Source: Phytoactinopolyspora limicola
GTDB lineage: Bacteria; Actinomycetota; Actinomycetes; Jiangellales; Jiangellaceae
NCBI RefSeq assembly: GCF_011320225.1
Contig: NZ_JAAOEN010000002.1
Location: 372,584-436,583 of the forward strand
Direction of reading: 5' to 3'
DNA: 64,000 nucleotides
The position numbers and the translations under genes are program-made. The notes under the pieces were generated by a model, which did not search any database, was not told where the DNA came from, and worked only from the letters and a program-made list of their open reading frames with translations. Below are positions 44,868 to 54,525 of the stretch, piece by piece; within the stretch, counting starts at the first letter, position 1, and each line of letters opens with the position of its first letter.

Positions 44868-46232
44868 GTGACCAAGGTGTCGATCGACCCCGACGGAGCC
44901 GACGAGCTCGCTCGGCGCCTCGACCAGTTGGCCGAGGACATCTCCGACGCCCGCAGCCGCGCCTGGGCACTCCGCGTGCGCTGGGGGTCACTGCGGTCCT
45001 GGCCGCTGCAGATCTGGGTGCAGGAGCTGGCCGGGCGGTTACGCACCGCCGCTGCCATCGTCCGTGGCGACGACAACCTCCCGTCCAATTGGGCGCAGGT
45101 GGCCGACCGCTACGAGCTTCATGACCACATAGATCAGGCTGACATCGAAAGCGCCCTCGGCGAGTACGCCAGCATGGAGCTCGACCAACTCGAGCATCTG
45201 CTGTCGCTCGCGCGGGCGGCGGGGATCCACCCCGCCGACTACGGCGAGGCACTGCAAAACTATTGGGATCGGCGGGCCCTTGACCGCGCCGGCATCGATC
45301 CGGACGAGTGGGACCCATCGCTGGGCGCCGATGCCCAGCGGGACATCATCGAGCGGGTTTATGTCTACTACGCCGAGATCTACGGCGAGGACGAAGATTT
45401 CCTGTGGGCCGGCATGGCCAACATGATCGGTCCGTCGTTCGCCGCCGGGTTCTTCGACCTGGCCGAGTTCCGCGATATCGCGCAGCGGGTTCAGCAGAAC
45501 GCGATGTTGCGCTCGCTTCTGGGGACGACGCCGCTCGCTGGCCGGACGCTGAACCTGCTCCTCGCGGAGGCGGCCAACCTCGGTGACCGCGAGCTGGAGT
45601 TCTTCGAGACCACGTTCCTTCAGATGCAGAAGGACATCTTCTTCGATCTCGCACCGGTCCATGAGGCGTACTTGGCCGGCGGCGTCGACGCGGTCGAGGA
45701 GATGTATCAGGCCGGGGTCATCGATCGCGACGTATACGACGCCTGGGTCGACATCAGCTCCGGTGAGCAGCATCTCGTCGAGCAGGGCAACGAGGCGCTG
45801 CTACTCAGGGAGCAACGTGACGTCATCGACGGCTACTACCAGGACATGTACAACCGGCAGCCGAGTGGACCGCTCGTCACCAAGATCATGACGTTGATCG
45901 GCGCACCGTCGATTCCCGGTGCCCGGGGGTACCCGGAGGTGTTCGACACCTCCGGCAACATCGCCCATTTCGAGGACCGCTGGGCGCTGATTCAGGAGGA
46001 CACCTTGCCCGCCTACCTGGAACTCATGCGCAACGACCGCGAGCAGGCCAATGACATCATCTCGTCTCCGGTGTCGAACCGGATCGACGAACAGCGGCTC
46101 AAGAACCAGTACCCGATCTTGGGTTGGATCCTCGACGGGCCACCCGTCACGATCTCGATGCCGGACCTCCCCGGCTGGAATCCGCGGCTGCCTTCACCGT
46201 TGGACTACATCGTGCCCAGATTGCCGTGGTAG
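44868..46232 (+). CDS. large protein with WXG100-like N-terminus, unknown function
   Basis: 454 residues. The N-terminal 70 (SIDPDGADELARRLDQLAED, then LRTAAAIVRG) are helical and resemble the WXG100-like targeting domain of type VII effectors. The remainder is acidic and helical with several Tyr/Trp-rich segments (VYVYYAEIYGEDEDFLWAGM). No signal peptide, membrane segment or catalytic motif was recognised. The GTG at 44868 is the likely start. It is followed after 10 bp by a lipoprotein gene, like the DUF1023 operon. It may be a secreted effector; this is inference. Confidence 0.75.
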   Translation: MTKVSIDPDGADELARRLDQLAEDISDARSRAWALRVRWGSLRSWPLQIWVQELAGRLRTAAAIVRGDDNLPSNWAQVADRYELHDHIDQADIESALGEYASMELDQLEHLLSLARAAGIHPADYGEALQNYWDRRALDRAGIDPDEWDPSLGADAQRDIIERVYVYYAEIYGEDEDFLWAGMANMIGPSFAAGFFDLAEFRDIAQRVQQNAMLRSLLGTTPLAGRTLNLLLAEAANLGDRELEFFETTFLQMQKDIFFDLAPVHEAYLAGGVDAVEEMYQAGVIDRDVYDAWVDISSGEQHLVEQGNEALLLREQRDVIDGYYQDMYNRQPSGPLVTKIMTLIGAPSIPGARGYPEVFDTSGNIAHFEDRWALIQEDTLPAYLELMRNDREQANDIISSPVSNRIDEQRLKNQYPILGWILDGPPVTISMPDLPGWNPRLPSPLDYIVPRLPW

Positions 46233-46242
46233 GCGTAGCGGT

Positions 46243-46881
46243 ATGACGGCCGCACTGGACCGACGCCACCTCCGTGGTGCCACCACGGCACTGGTGATGA
46301 TCATCTTGCTGGGAGCGTGTATGAACGACGACCATCGCGGCGGTTACGGCTTCGACACCGTCCGCACCGACCGCCACGAGCTGGACTTGCGTACCCCGCC
46401 CAGCCGGGCCGCGGTGGGCATGAGTACCGATAGCACCGGTGTCTCGGTGTCCGCCGACGACGACGCGTCCACGCCGATCAGCGTGCACCTGACCCTCCCG
46501 GATGATGTCGAGCTCACATTGCGCCCACAGCGGCTGGTGATCGAGCCTCGTGCTGGTGCCGGGCGGCCCACCGGCCTGACCGTACGGACCGCTCCGCCGG
46601 CGCGGGCCAATCTCATGTTCTCGTTCGACACCGCGGACGCCGCCGAGGTGTTCCTACGCGATCTGGCCAGCCAACTCGGTGCGTACCGGGGCCGGCTGAC
46701 CGACGAGTACATCGAGCGCACGACCCAGGTGCTGGCTGGAAACGATCGGCCCCACCCGCTCGTCGCCACCAGTGAGATCGGCTATGTGACGTTGTCGGTT
46801 CGGCCACGGGCAGGCACGTCGCAAGGCGTCCGGCCGACGGCACAGGTGACGTTCAACTGGTCCGCCATGCCCTCCCCATGA
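46243..46881 (+). CDS. lipoprotein following the WXG-like protein
   Basis: 212 residues. A basic N-terminus, hydrophobic core and lipobox LLGAC predict a lipoprotein. The mature part is beta-rich without a recognised domain. Its TGA stop (46879-46881) is supplied by the TGATCA of palindrome H. It is in an operon with the gene upstream. Confidence 0.75.
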   Translation: MTAALDRRHLRGATTALVMIILLGACMNDDHRGGYGFDTVRTDRHELDLRTPPSRAAVGMSTDSTGVSVSADDDASTPISVHLTLPDDVELTLRPQRLVIEPRAGAGRPTGLTVRTAPPARANLMFSFDTADAAEVFLRDLASQLGAYRGRLTDEYIERTTQVLAGNDRPHPLVATSEIGYVTLSVRPRAGTSQGVRPTAQVTFNWSAMPSP

Positions 46882-46935
46882 TCATTGGCTTTTGACTACC
46901 GGATCCGGTAGTCAAAAGCCAATGATCATGGGGAG
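46872..46935. repeat. TGATC palindrome H, perfect 64-bp palindrome shared by two stop codons
   Basis: Two exact 32-bp arms (starting CTCCCCATGATCATTGGC) meet at GGATCC with no spacer. The element lies between convergent genes; TGATCA in the left arm gives the plus-strand TGA stop and the right arm gives the minus-strand TGA stop (46926-46928). Confidence 0.97.
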
Positions 46936-47921
46936 CGGCGCGGGTAGACGGTGTACACCTCGACGGCGCCCAGGCCCCGGACGGTGGTCGGTGGCAACGC
47001 CCGCAACGCGATGCTGGCCTCGTCTTCGAGCGCCTTGGCGGTCACGGCGTCGACCAGTACGGAGTTACGCTCAGCGACCGTGGTCAGGCGGGCGGCCAGG
47101 TTGGTGGGGGTGCCGAACACATCACCGAGCCGGGCCAAGACCGGACCGGTGGCGATACCCACCCGGACATCCGGCAGCGCGGGGTTGTGTCCGATCTGCT
47201 CCACCAGCTCACATCCGATGATGGCAGCGGCGACTGGTGTGTCGGCGACGAACACCACCTCGTCGCCCAACGTCTTGATCACCCGCCCGCCCCCGCCGAA
47301 GATCACGTCGTTGGAGGTGGCCTCGAACTCCTCGACCAGCTTGCCCAGAGCCTCGACGTTGAGCCCACGGGACAACCGGGTGAATGAGACGAGATCGGCG
47401 AAGCCGACCGAGGTGGGCGCGGCCAACAGGGGGGATTCGCCCATCTCCGCGATGGCCACCAGCCGGTTGACCGACGATGCGAGCTTGCGCCGCCACGCGT
47501 AGATGAGCAGCCGCTCGAACTCGGGCAGCAGCTGCTGTGCCAAGCGGTAGGCCGCGGTGAGCCGGCTTCGTGGGTTGTCGCCCTCCACCACCGATGATTC
47601 GACGATCTCCGCGAGGGTCTCGACATGCCACTCCGCGAGTCGGCCCGTCATCCGGCCCAGGGCCCGCACCATTTGGACCGCGGTGGCGTCGTCGACCACC
47701 CCCGACTCGACCAATTCGACGACGCCGCGCAGCGCCTCCAGGTCCCAGACGGTGAACGCGGACTCGCCGCCGACGTCGGGGAATCCCAGTGCACGCCAGT
47801 ATTTGTCGACCGCTTCCGGGGTGAGCCCGACCGCCTCGGCCACCTGCTCACGGGTGTATCGGCGCGAGGCGCCCAGCAAGAGGCGTTCGAGGTCGTCCGG
47901 GGTGGGGCGTTCGTTCGTCAC
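46926..47921 (-). CDS. class III adenylate/guanylate cyclase with N-terminal regulatory domain
   Basis: 331 residues. The C-terminal cyclase domain keeps the canonical residues: metal Asp176 (GFADLVSF) and Asp220, Lys216 (VIKTLGD), Asp267 and transition-state Asn274/Arg278 (TPTNLAAR). The Lys/Asp pair indicates ATP, hence cAMP. The N-terminal helical domain resembles the pH-responsive regulatory domain of mycobacterial Rv1264. No membrane segment is present. Confidence 0.9.
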   Translation of the reverse strand: MTNERPTPDDLERLLLGASRRYTREQVAEAVGLTPEAVDKYWRALGFPDVGGESAFTVWDLEALRGVVELVESGVVDDATAVQMVRALGRMTGRLAEWHVETLAEIVESSVVEGDNPRSRLTAAYRLAQQLLPEFERLLIYAWRRKLASSVNRLVAIAEMGESPLLAAPTSVGFADLVSFTRLSRGLNVEALGKLVEEFEATSNDVIFGGGGRVIKTLGDEVVFVADTPVAAAIIGCELVEQIGHNPALPDVRVGIATGPVLARLGDVFGTPTNLAARLTTVAERNSVLVDAVTAKALEDEASIALRALPPTTVRGLGAVEVYTVYPRRSP

Positions 47922-47943
47922 GGTTGGTCAGCCTGTGGCGGCA

Positions 47944-48498
47944 TCATCGTTGCTCGGCCTCGTCCTCGGGCTGGATCTGAGTGTCGTCACGGCTCCAATT
48001 GTCGTCGTGCGCCTCGGCGACCAGCTCGCTCAGCCGGAGTTGCACGGAGTGCACCCGCGGGACGTCGTACAGCTTGATCTGGCCCTCCTCACTCGCCGCC
48101 GACACGATGAGGGTGCCGCACCGCAGGACCCGATCCAACAGGTCCTGCTCGAACGCGGCGTCGTTGATCCGCCGCAGCGGGATGTTCCGGCCGGTGCGGG
48201 TGATGATCCCGGTGCGGGTGATGAGCCGGACGTTGGTGACGGTAAACGTGGTGGTCAGCCAGGACAGGAACGGCCACAACGACCAGATGAGCACGACGAG
48301 GATGCCGACGATCACCAACGCCCACCGGCCCACCGTGACCCCGGTGCCGTCGTCGTCCGGCAGGATCCCGAGGCCGAATCCGACCGCCGCGCCGGTAACG
48401 AGCAGCACCACAACCGGCAGAATGAGCGCCTTGACGTGCGTGCGCAGGTGGTACTCGACGATCTCACCTTCGCTGAGGTGCTTCTGCGGAAAGCCCAT
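47944..48498 (-). CDS. PH domain-containing membrane protein
   Basis: 184 residues with two hydrophobic helices near residues 25-75 (ALILPVVVLLVTGAAVGFGL and WALVIVGILVVLIWSLW) and a bacterial PH-like domain (TTTFTVTNVRLITRTGIITR). The C-terminus is acidic. Such YdbS-type proteins are membrane-associated with unknown role. Mycobacteria have a similar protein next to birA (Rv3278c). The ATG at 48498 was chosen; the frame upstream runs into birA antisense. Confidence 0.85.
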   Translation of the reverse strand: MGFPQKHLSEGEIVEYHLRTHVKALILPVVVLLVTGAAVGFGLGILPDDDGTGVTVGRWALVIVGILVVLIWSLWPFLSWLTTTFTVTNVRLITRTGIITRTGRNIPLRRINDAAFEQDLLDRVLRCGTLIVSAASEEGQIKLYDVPRVHSVQLRLSELVAEAHDDNWSRDDTQIQPEDEAEQR

Positions 48499-48577
48499 AG
48501 GCGAATCCTGACACGCATATGGGCCGGCGCGCTGCCATCGGCAGCGTGTCAGTTCTCTATGTGTCAGTTCTCCGGGT

Positions 48578-49354
48578 TCACGGTGATGTCGAAGATCCAC
48601 CCTCGACGGGACGGAGGTGCACGATATCGCCCGACCCGACGGCCAAGGGCCGCCCCCCGGTGTCGAGAAGCAGCCGCCCGGACTCGTCGAGGCCGGTGGC
48701 AACCCCTTCGGCCATCCGCCCCCCGGGAAGCTCTACCCGTACCCGTTGCCCGAGCGTCGCGCAGCGCTGCCGGTAGGCCTGGGCCAGCCCACCCTCCGGG
48801 CCGGCCTGCGGGTCTCCACCGACGTCGAGCCAAGCCTCGTAGCGCCGCGCCAGTTGTTCGCCGAGTGCGGTCAAGACGTCGTCGCGGCCGACACCCGCAG
48901 CACCCTCGACGCGCAAGGACGTCCCAGTTGGCGGCAGTTCCGCCCGCCGCTGACCGACGTTCAGCCCCACCCCGGCCACCGCGGCCGGCCCGGCGGGTGT
49001 GTCCACCCGCTCGACCAGGATCCCGGCCAGTTTGAGTTCCCCTACCAGGACATCGTTGGGCCATTTCAGCGCCGCTCGAACACCACACAACCCGACGACC
49101 GCGTCCGCGGCGGCAACCCCGACCAACAGGGGCAGCCATGGCCAGTGTGTGGTGGCCACATCCACCGGGCGCAGCAAGAACGACACGGCAAGACCGGTGC
49201 CGGGCGGCGACTGCCAGGTCCGGTCCAGCCGGCCGCGGCCCGCGCTCTGATGGTCGGCGACCACCGCGGTGCCTTCCGGTGCTCCGGCCCGCGCCAGCTC
49301 AGCGACGTCGACGTTCGTCGAGCCCGTGGTCTCGACCCTCCGGACCTGCCACAT
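48578..49354 (-). CDS. birA: biotin--[acetyl-CoA-carboxylase] ligase
   Basis: 258 residues. It attaches biotin to acyl-CoA carboxylase carrier proteins. The biotinyl-AMP loop SAGRGRLDRTW and the KWPNDV motif (catalytic Lys) are intact. There is no N-terminal HTH, so it is monofunctional and not a repressor. Its neighbours accD5 and accE on the other side of ppc fit its role. Confidence 0.93.
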   Translation of the reverse strand: MWQVRRVETTGSTNVDVAELARAGAPEGTAVVADHQSAGRGRLDRTWQSPPGTGLAVSFLLRPVDVATTHWPWLPLLVGVAAADAVVGLCGVRAALKWPNDVLVGELKLAGILVERVDTPAGPAAVAGVGLNVGQRRAELPPTGTSLRVEGAAGVGRDDVLTALGEQLARRYEAWLDVGGDPQAGPEGGLAQAYRQRCATLGQRVRVELPGGRMAEGVATGLDESGRLLLDTGGRPLAVGSGDIVHLRPVEGGSSTSP

Positions 49355-49423
49355 GTGCTCTCCCGATGCCTCACCTCATGGATCGTCGCCAGCCGGTATC
49401 GGAATCCAGCCGGCCGGCGTTGG

Positions 49424-52069
49424 TCAGCCCGTGTTCTGCAATCCGGCGGCAACACCATTGACACTGATTTGCAGCAGGCGACGGCTGGCGGCCTCGTCCG
49501 CGGTCTCATCCCCTCGGCGTAACGTCCGTAGGGCCCGGACCTGCAGGTAAGACAGCGCGTCGACGTACGGGTTGCGCAGCGCGACCGCGCGGCCGAGTAC
49601 CTTGCGGTCTTCCAGCAGCCGGGCGTGGCCGGTGACGTTCAGCACCCACTCGGTGGCCATGGCGTGTTCGGCCAGGATCAGCTCGGTCAGCTCGGGACGT
49701 TCACCCAGCTCCAGGTAACGCGCGGCGATCCTGCGGTCGGTTTTGGCCAGCGACATCTCCGCGTTCTCCAGCATGACGGTGAACAGCGGCCACTCGTCGC
49801 GGGCGCGGCGCAGGAGGTCGAGATCTCCGACGGCGGCCAGGCCCGATCCCAGGCCGTACCAACCCGGCAGGTTCACCCGGGTCTGCGCCCACGAAAACAC
49901 CCATGGGATGGCCCGCAGATCGTCGAGCGACGAGACGGCCAGCCCGCGGCGGGCCGGGCGCGAACCCAGCGGCAGCGAGCCAACCTCCTCCAAGGGGGTG
50001 ACCCGGGCGAACCACTCGGCGAATCCGTCGCTGCGCACCAAGGCGTGGTAGGCCTCGCGGGCGGTGGTGTCGAGAGTCTCGGCGACACCGGCGAACTCCA
50101 CGGCGGCGGTGTGGGCGCGCTCCTCCACCTCCGGTGTCGAGGCGAGCAGCACCGCGGAGGCCACTTGTTCGATGTGCCGGCGGGCGATAGCCGGGTTGCC
50201 GTATCGGGCGAAGATCACCTCACCTTGTTCGGTGAGTTTCAGCCGGCCGTCCACCGAACCGGGTGCCTGCGCGAGCACCGCGCGATTGGCCGGGCCACCA
50301 CCGCGGCCCAGAGCACCGCCGCGGCCGTGGAACATGGTCAGAGTGATCTTGTGCCGGGCGGCCCATTCGGCGAGCCGGGCCTGTGCGTCGTACAGCTTCA
50401 ACGTGGCCGATACCGGGCCGACGTCCTTCGCGGAGTCGGAGTAGCCCAGCATGACCTCGAGCCGGCGGTCGGACTCGTCCAACCGGCCGCACACCTCGGG
50501 CAGTTCCAGCGCACTGTCGAGGACACTCACCGCGGCGTCGAGGTCAGCTCCCGTCTCGAAGAGGGGTACGACGTCGAGCGCCATGCTCCGCTCGCCCAGG
50601 GCGTGCCGGGCGAGTTCGTACACCGCGGCGATGTCGGCGGCGGACTGGGTGAAGGAAACGATGTAGCGACGGCACGCGTCGGGCCCGAACCGGGCTTGGA
50701 TCTGAGCCATCACCCGGATAGTGGCCAGCACCTCCTGGGTGCGTTCGGACAGCTCACCCCCGGCGCGCACCTCTTCCAGGGCGACCCGGTGCACCGCGCT
50801 GTGCTGGCGCACTTCCAGTTCGGCCAGGTGGAAACCGAAGGACTCGACCTGCCACACGAGGCCTTGTAGTTCGCCATAGGCCTGTCGAGGCGCCCCAGAC
50901 TGCACCAGGCTCGCCTGGACCGTGCGCAACTCCTCCAGGAGCTCATCGGCACTGCCGTACCCGAGGTCGGCGTCGCGGCGGCGCGTGGCGCCGAGACGGG
51001 TCGCCGCGTAGAGCAACGCGATCCGGTGTGGTTCGTTGGGCGAGCGGGCCGCGATGTCGGCGTAGATCTCCGGCTGGGCGGCCTCGGCATCACCCAGCAG
51101 CCGGACGACTTCCGGCGACGGCGGGGTGGTCGCGGCGTCGAGGGTCAGGCCGCGGCCGACCTGGGCACACGCCGCTTCGAGGGCGGACAGCACATGATCG
51201 GACTGGATCGCCATGGCCTGCCTGGTGATGGCACTGGTGACGTACGGGTTGCCGTCGCGGTCGCCACCGATCCAGGACCCGAGCCGGACGAACGCCGGGA
51301 CTCTGGGTGCACGCGTTTCCTGAGCGTCGCCCAGCGCGGCGTCGGCCCGCCGGTATACCTGCGGCACGACGTGGAACAGCACGTCGTCGAAGGCGGACAT
51401 GGCCGTACGTACCTCGTCCAGCGGACCGGGCCGCTGCGACCGGAGTGGGGCGGTGCGCCACAGGACGTCCACGTGTTCCAGCAACAGCCGCTGGGTTTCG
51501 ACCGTCTCGGAGGCACCCAGCCGAGGGTCGTCCCGGCGCTCGAGGATCTCCGCGACCCGCCGGATGGCGTTGACCACGGCCCGCCGCCGCGCCTCGGTGG
51601 GGTGGGCGGTCAGTACCGGCCGGAACTCCAAGTTGGCGAGCAGCCCGTCGGCCTGGTCCGCGCCAGCCAACCCCGCGATCTCGGCGACGGCCTGCGACAT
51701 AGCGCCGGACAACGGACGATCTTCGGTGTCGCCGGCTCGCAGCGCGCGGATCCGGTGGTACTCCTCCGCGGCGTTGACCAGGTGGAAGTACACGGTGAAG
51801 GCCCGGGCGACCTCCTCGCACCGGCGCATGTGCCACGAGCTGACCAGCCGCTCGGCCTGGGTGGCGGCGTCGTCGCCCACGGTCTGGTCTTCGTGGTGCG
51901 AGGCGATGACCAGCTCCCGCAGCCGTTCTACGTCGTCGAGCAGACCAGCTCCGCCGTACTCGCGGAGGACATGGCCGAGCGCCTCGCCGAGCACGCGTAC
52001 GTCGGCGCGCAGGGCGTCGGGCATCTCAAAGCGGGCAGCCTCACGGGACCCCGTTGCGGTAGGAGACAC
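49424..52069 (-). CDS. ppc: phosphoenolpyruvate carboxylase
   Basis: 881 residues. It adds bicarbonate to PEP, giving oxaloacetate. Catalytic His lies near residue 156 (LTAHPTEARR); GSWIGGDRDGNPYVT, LGYSDSAKDVG, the FHGRGGALGRGGGP loop and C-terminal QNTG are intact. The start is uncertain: GTG 52069 is preferred, with ATG 52024 and ATG 52099 as alternatives. It is monocistronic and divergent from the lipoprotein gene at 52167. Confidence 0.94.
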   Translation of the reverse strand: MSPTATGSREAARFEMPDALRADVRVLGEALGHVLREYGGAGLLDDVERLRELVIASHHEDQTVGDDAATQAERLVSSWHMRRCEEVARAFTVYFHLVNAAEEYHRIRALRAGDTEDRPLSGAMSQAVAEIAGLAGADQADGLLANLEFRPVLTAHPTEARRRAVVNAIRRVAEILERRDDPRLGASETVETQRLLLEHVDVLWRTAPLRSQRPGPLDEVRTAMSAFDDVLFHVVPQVYRRADAALGDAQETRAPRVPAFVRLGSWIGGDRDGNPYVTSAITRQAMAIQSDHVLSALEAACAQVGRGLTLDAATTPPSPEVVRLLGDAEAAQPEIYADIAARSPNEPHRIALLYAATRLGATRRRDADLGYGSADELLEELRTVQASLVQSGAPRQAYGELQGLVWQVESFGFHLAELEVRQHSAVHRVALEEVRAGGELSERTQEVLATIRVMAQIQARFGPDACRRYIVSFTQSAADIAAVYELARHALGERSMALDVVPLFETGADLDAAVSVLDSALELPEVCGRLDESDRRLEVMLGYSDSAKDVGPVSATLKLYDAQARLAEWAARHKITLTMFHGRGGALGRGGGPANRAVLAQAPGSVDGRLKLTEQGEVIFARYGNPAIARRHIEQVASAVLLASTPEVEERAHTAAVEFAGVAETLDTTAREAYHALVRSDGFAEWFARVTPLEEVGSLPLGSRPARRGLAVSSLDDLRAIPWVFSWAQTRVNLPGWYGLGSGLAAVGDLDLLRRARDEWPLFTVMLENAEMSLAKTDRRIAARYLELGERPELTELILAEHAMATEWVLNVTGHARLLEDRKVLGRAVALRNPYVDALSYLQVRALRTLRRGDETADEAASRRLLQISVNGVAAGLQNTG

Positions 52070-52166
52070 GCCGCCTAGTGTGCCGCACCAGTGGTCCAAT
52101 GCCGAAGTTGGTGTCGTGGCGCACCTATGACACCAGGGCCCTTGGCGAGATGGGTAGAGTCACCCT

Positions 52167-53183
52167 GTGCGTTCTCCAAGGGTCATCGTCAACAGTCAAC
52201 GCCGGCTTGGCCAGCGTGGTCACGTCTCGCGCACCATGCTGCTCGCGGCGCTTGCCGTCGCGGGTGTGACCATCGCGGCCTGTAGCTCCGACGACGGGCC
52301 GGGCGGCGGAGACACACCGCTGCTCCAGGCGCTGAGCCGGGTCGCCGTCCCCGACGCCGTGAACTTCATCGAGTTCGGTGATCTCAACCGCATCGACGAG
52401 GCATCGGGCGGCACGTTCCAGGGGATCTGGGGCAACCTCGACGGCATGGGCACCTCGAGTGTCTTTAACTACCGCACCCAGCTTCCCGACGTGTTGGGGG
52501 TGGACGTGACCGCTGCCGACACCTCCATCGTTGTTGGATTGCCCCCCACGGCCATCACCCTTGTCCAGGGCGGCCAGGACGAGGACGTCATCGTCTCGAC
52601 GAGTACCGGCTCCGGCTGGTCCGGAGACGACATCCTGGCCACCGAGGCCAGCCCCGCCGAACCGATCAGCCTGGCCGCCCCCCAGGTGCGCCCGCTCGGC
52701 TCGGACGTGACGTTTGGCGGACCGGGCGCCGACCTGATGATGGTGGACCCCGACGACGCCGAGACACTCGACGCCGATCCGTTGGTCGGCTCATTGGCCA
52801 GCTGTGTTGGTGACGTCATCGCCGCCACATTCGTTGTGGACGACCCACAGCCGGTTGTGGTCGGCGTACGCCCGGACACCGACGACGCCGACGTGCCGGT
52901 CAGCATTGTGTGCGCCGCCGCTGACGACGCCGACAGCGCCGAGCAGCTTGCTCAGCGGATGATCGATGACATCAACGACGGCGTCAGCCTCAGCCAGGGC
53001 AACCGGCCGTTCGCCGACCTGTTCTCGGTGGTCGGTCATGACGTCATCGACGGCGACGTGCCAACGGCGCAAGTCGAGCTACGCCATACCGACGACGCTT
53101 TCGCCATCTCCGCGATGCGACTCATCGCCACCCGTGATCTGCCCGGCCTGCACGGAGGTGAACTCGACTCCGATAGCGACTAA
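52167..53183 (+). CDS. lipoprotein, paralogue of the following gene
   Basis: 338 residues with a lipoprotein signal (LLAALAVAGVTIAACSS). The mature protein shares an ordered set of motifs with the next gene: FIEFGDLN, WGNLDGMG, LPDVLGVDVT, SGWSGDDILAT. There is no known domain. The start is a GTG at 52167; TAGAGT ends 6 nt upstream with no Shine-Dalgarno sequence, so it is leaderless. The two paralogues form a tandem duplication next to accD5. Confidence 0.8.
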   Translation: MRSPRVIVNSQRRLGQRGHVSRTMLLAALAVAGVTIAACSSDDGPGGGDTPLLQALSRVAVPDAVNFIEFGDLNRIDEASGGTFQGIWGNLDGMGTSSVFNYRTQLPDVLGVDVTAADTSIVVGLPPTAITLVQGGQDEDVIVSTSTGSGWSGDDILATEASPAEPISLAAPQVRPLGSDVTFGGPGADLMMVDPDDAETLDADPLVGSLASCVGDVIAATFVVDDPQPVVVGVRPDTDDADVPVSIVCAAADDADSAEQLAQRMIDDINDGVSLSQGNRPFADLFSVVGHDVIDGDVPTAQVELRHTDDAFAISAMRLIATRDLPGLHGGELDSDSD

Positions 53184-53360
53184 TGGCCTGGGTTCGGATT
53201 CCGGCCACCATCGCGCCTCCTACACGTGCTGCCGGGCCTCCCGGCCTCGCCGCCAATTCCGCGGCCGAGCTCCCGAAAATGGTTGAGTTCGGCCGAAACG
53301 CACGTGGACGATCTTCGGCCCCCTAGTGCGCTACGGCCGTCAGTGCCCTAAAGTCCGGCC

Positions 53361-54512
53361 ATGCGCAAAAACGGATATATCCGATTTCTGCTTAGGGCAT
53401 GGCTAGGCAGGGTAGGGGGCGCGCAGAGCGGGTCGCCGGTACGTCAATGGGGTTCGGCATCTGGACGGCACGGCCACGACAGGACACGTACTGCACTTGT
53501 ACGTCGCCTGCCGAACAGGTCGCTAGCCAGAATATCGAAACCCACAAGCCCGGGACGTCCCATTCTGCGGGGCCTCTTGATCGCAACTGCGCTGATCGTC
53601 GCCGGCTGCTCTACCACCAGCAGCGGATCCGGCAATCAGGACGACGGCAAGACCGCGCTGGAAAGCTCGCTCAGCAGAATCCAGGCGACCGAGCAGACCA
53701 CGCGTTACGTCGAGTTCGCCAACACCGCCCTTTACCGGGAGGTCACTGGCAGCGGATACAGCTGGACCTGGGGCAGCTTGGACGGCTGGGGGGCCTCGGT
53801 TGCCGGCCCGTACAGCGGGCAACTGCCATCGGTCCTCGGAGTCGACCTCACCGAGGCCGAGATTCTGGTCTCGATCGGTGAGTCACCACATGCCGTGATG
53901 CTCATCGGAGGGGGGCAGAAGGAAGACGACGTCGCGTCGTCGGCCGCGGACTCCGGCTGGAACGGAGATGAAGTACTGGCCACGGACGGCAACCCGAGCC
54001 AGCCGCTGACCAGTTACGTCCGTCAGGTACGTGCGTTAGACGCGGATGCCGTGCTGGGCGAGGTCGAGGCCGATCTCTCGGTCATCGACTCCGAGCGAGC
54101 CAGCCTGATCGACGATCCCGTCATCGCCGACCTCGTGGACTGCCTAGGCGACGTCGTCGTTGCCATGGTGGCCAGCCGCAACTACTTCCCGGGGACACCT
54201 CCGGTGGCGGCCGGAGTGCGTTACGACCCCGACCGCCCGGACGAACCCGTGAGCGTCGTGTGTGTACAGACGGTGCTGGCCGGCGATGCGACCGTCATCG
54301 CCGCCGCCATGGAGGACGCCCTGTCCACTGGACAACACCCGCGCAGCGAACGTCCTTACACGCGGTATTTCGACAACCCCACGGTGACCGTCGTAGACGA
54401 GGGCGGCACCACCGTCCAAATGGTCGCCCGGAACACTGCCGAGGCCTACGCCAGCACCATCCTGCACATGACGCAGGCCCACACCCTGCCGGGCTTCGCC
54501 GAGTCCAGCTGA
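53361..54512 (+). CDS. lipoprotein, tandem paralogue
   Basis: 383 residues. Equivalent motifs to the previous gene are present (YVEFANTA, WGSLDGWG, LPSVLGVDLT, SGWNGDEVLAT). The lipobox (LIVAGC) lies after an unusually long, basic N-terminus of about 75 residues. No later ATG, GTG or usable TTG start exists between, and TAAAGT lies exactly 6 nt before the ATG, so the long form seems real and leaderless. Function unknown. Confidence 0.78.
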   Translation: MRKNGYIRFLLRAWLGRVGGAQSGSPVRQWGSASGRHGHDRTRTALVRRLPNRSLARISKPTSPGRPILRGLLIATALIVAGCSTTSSGSGNQDDGKTALESSLSRIQATEQTTRYVEFANTALYREVTGSGYSWTWGSLDGWGASVAGPYSGQLPSVLGVDLTEAEILVSIGESPHAVMLIGGGQKEDDVASSAADSGWNGDEVLATDGNPSQPLTSYVRQVRALDADAVLGEVEADLSVIDSERASLIDDPVIADLVDCLGDVVVAMVASRNYFPGTPPVAAGVRYDPDRPDEPVSVVCVQTVLAGDATVIAAAMEDALSTGQHPRSERPYTRYFDNPTVTVVDEGGTTVQMVARNTAEAYASTILHMTQAHTLPGFAESS

Positions 54513-54525
54513 CCACCCGCGGCCC

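Noticed and set aside
53399-53881. alternative frame over the N-terminus of the second lipoprotein
   Set aside because: It has no lipoprotein signal or paralogue motifs, while the chosen frame has both and a perfectly placed -10 box.
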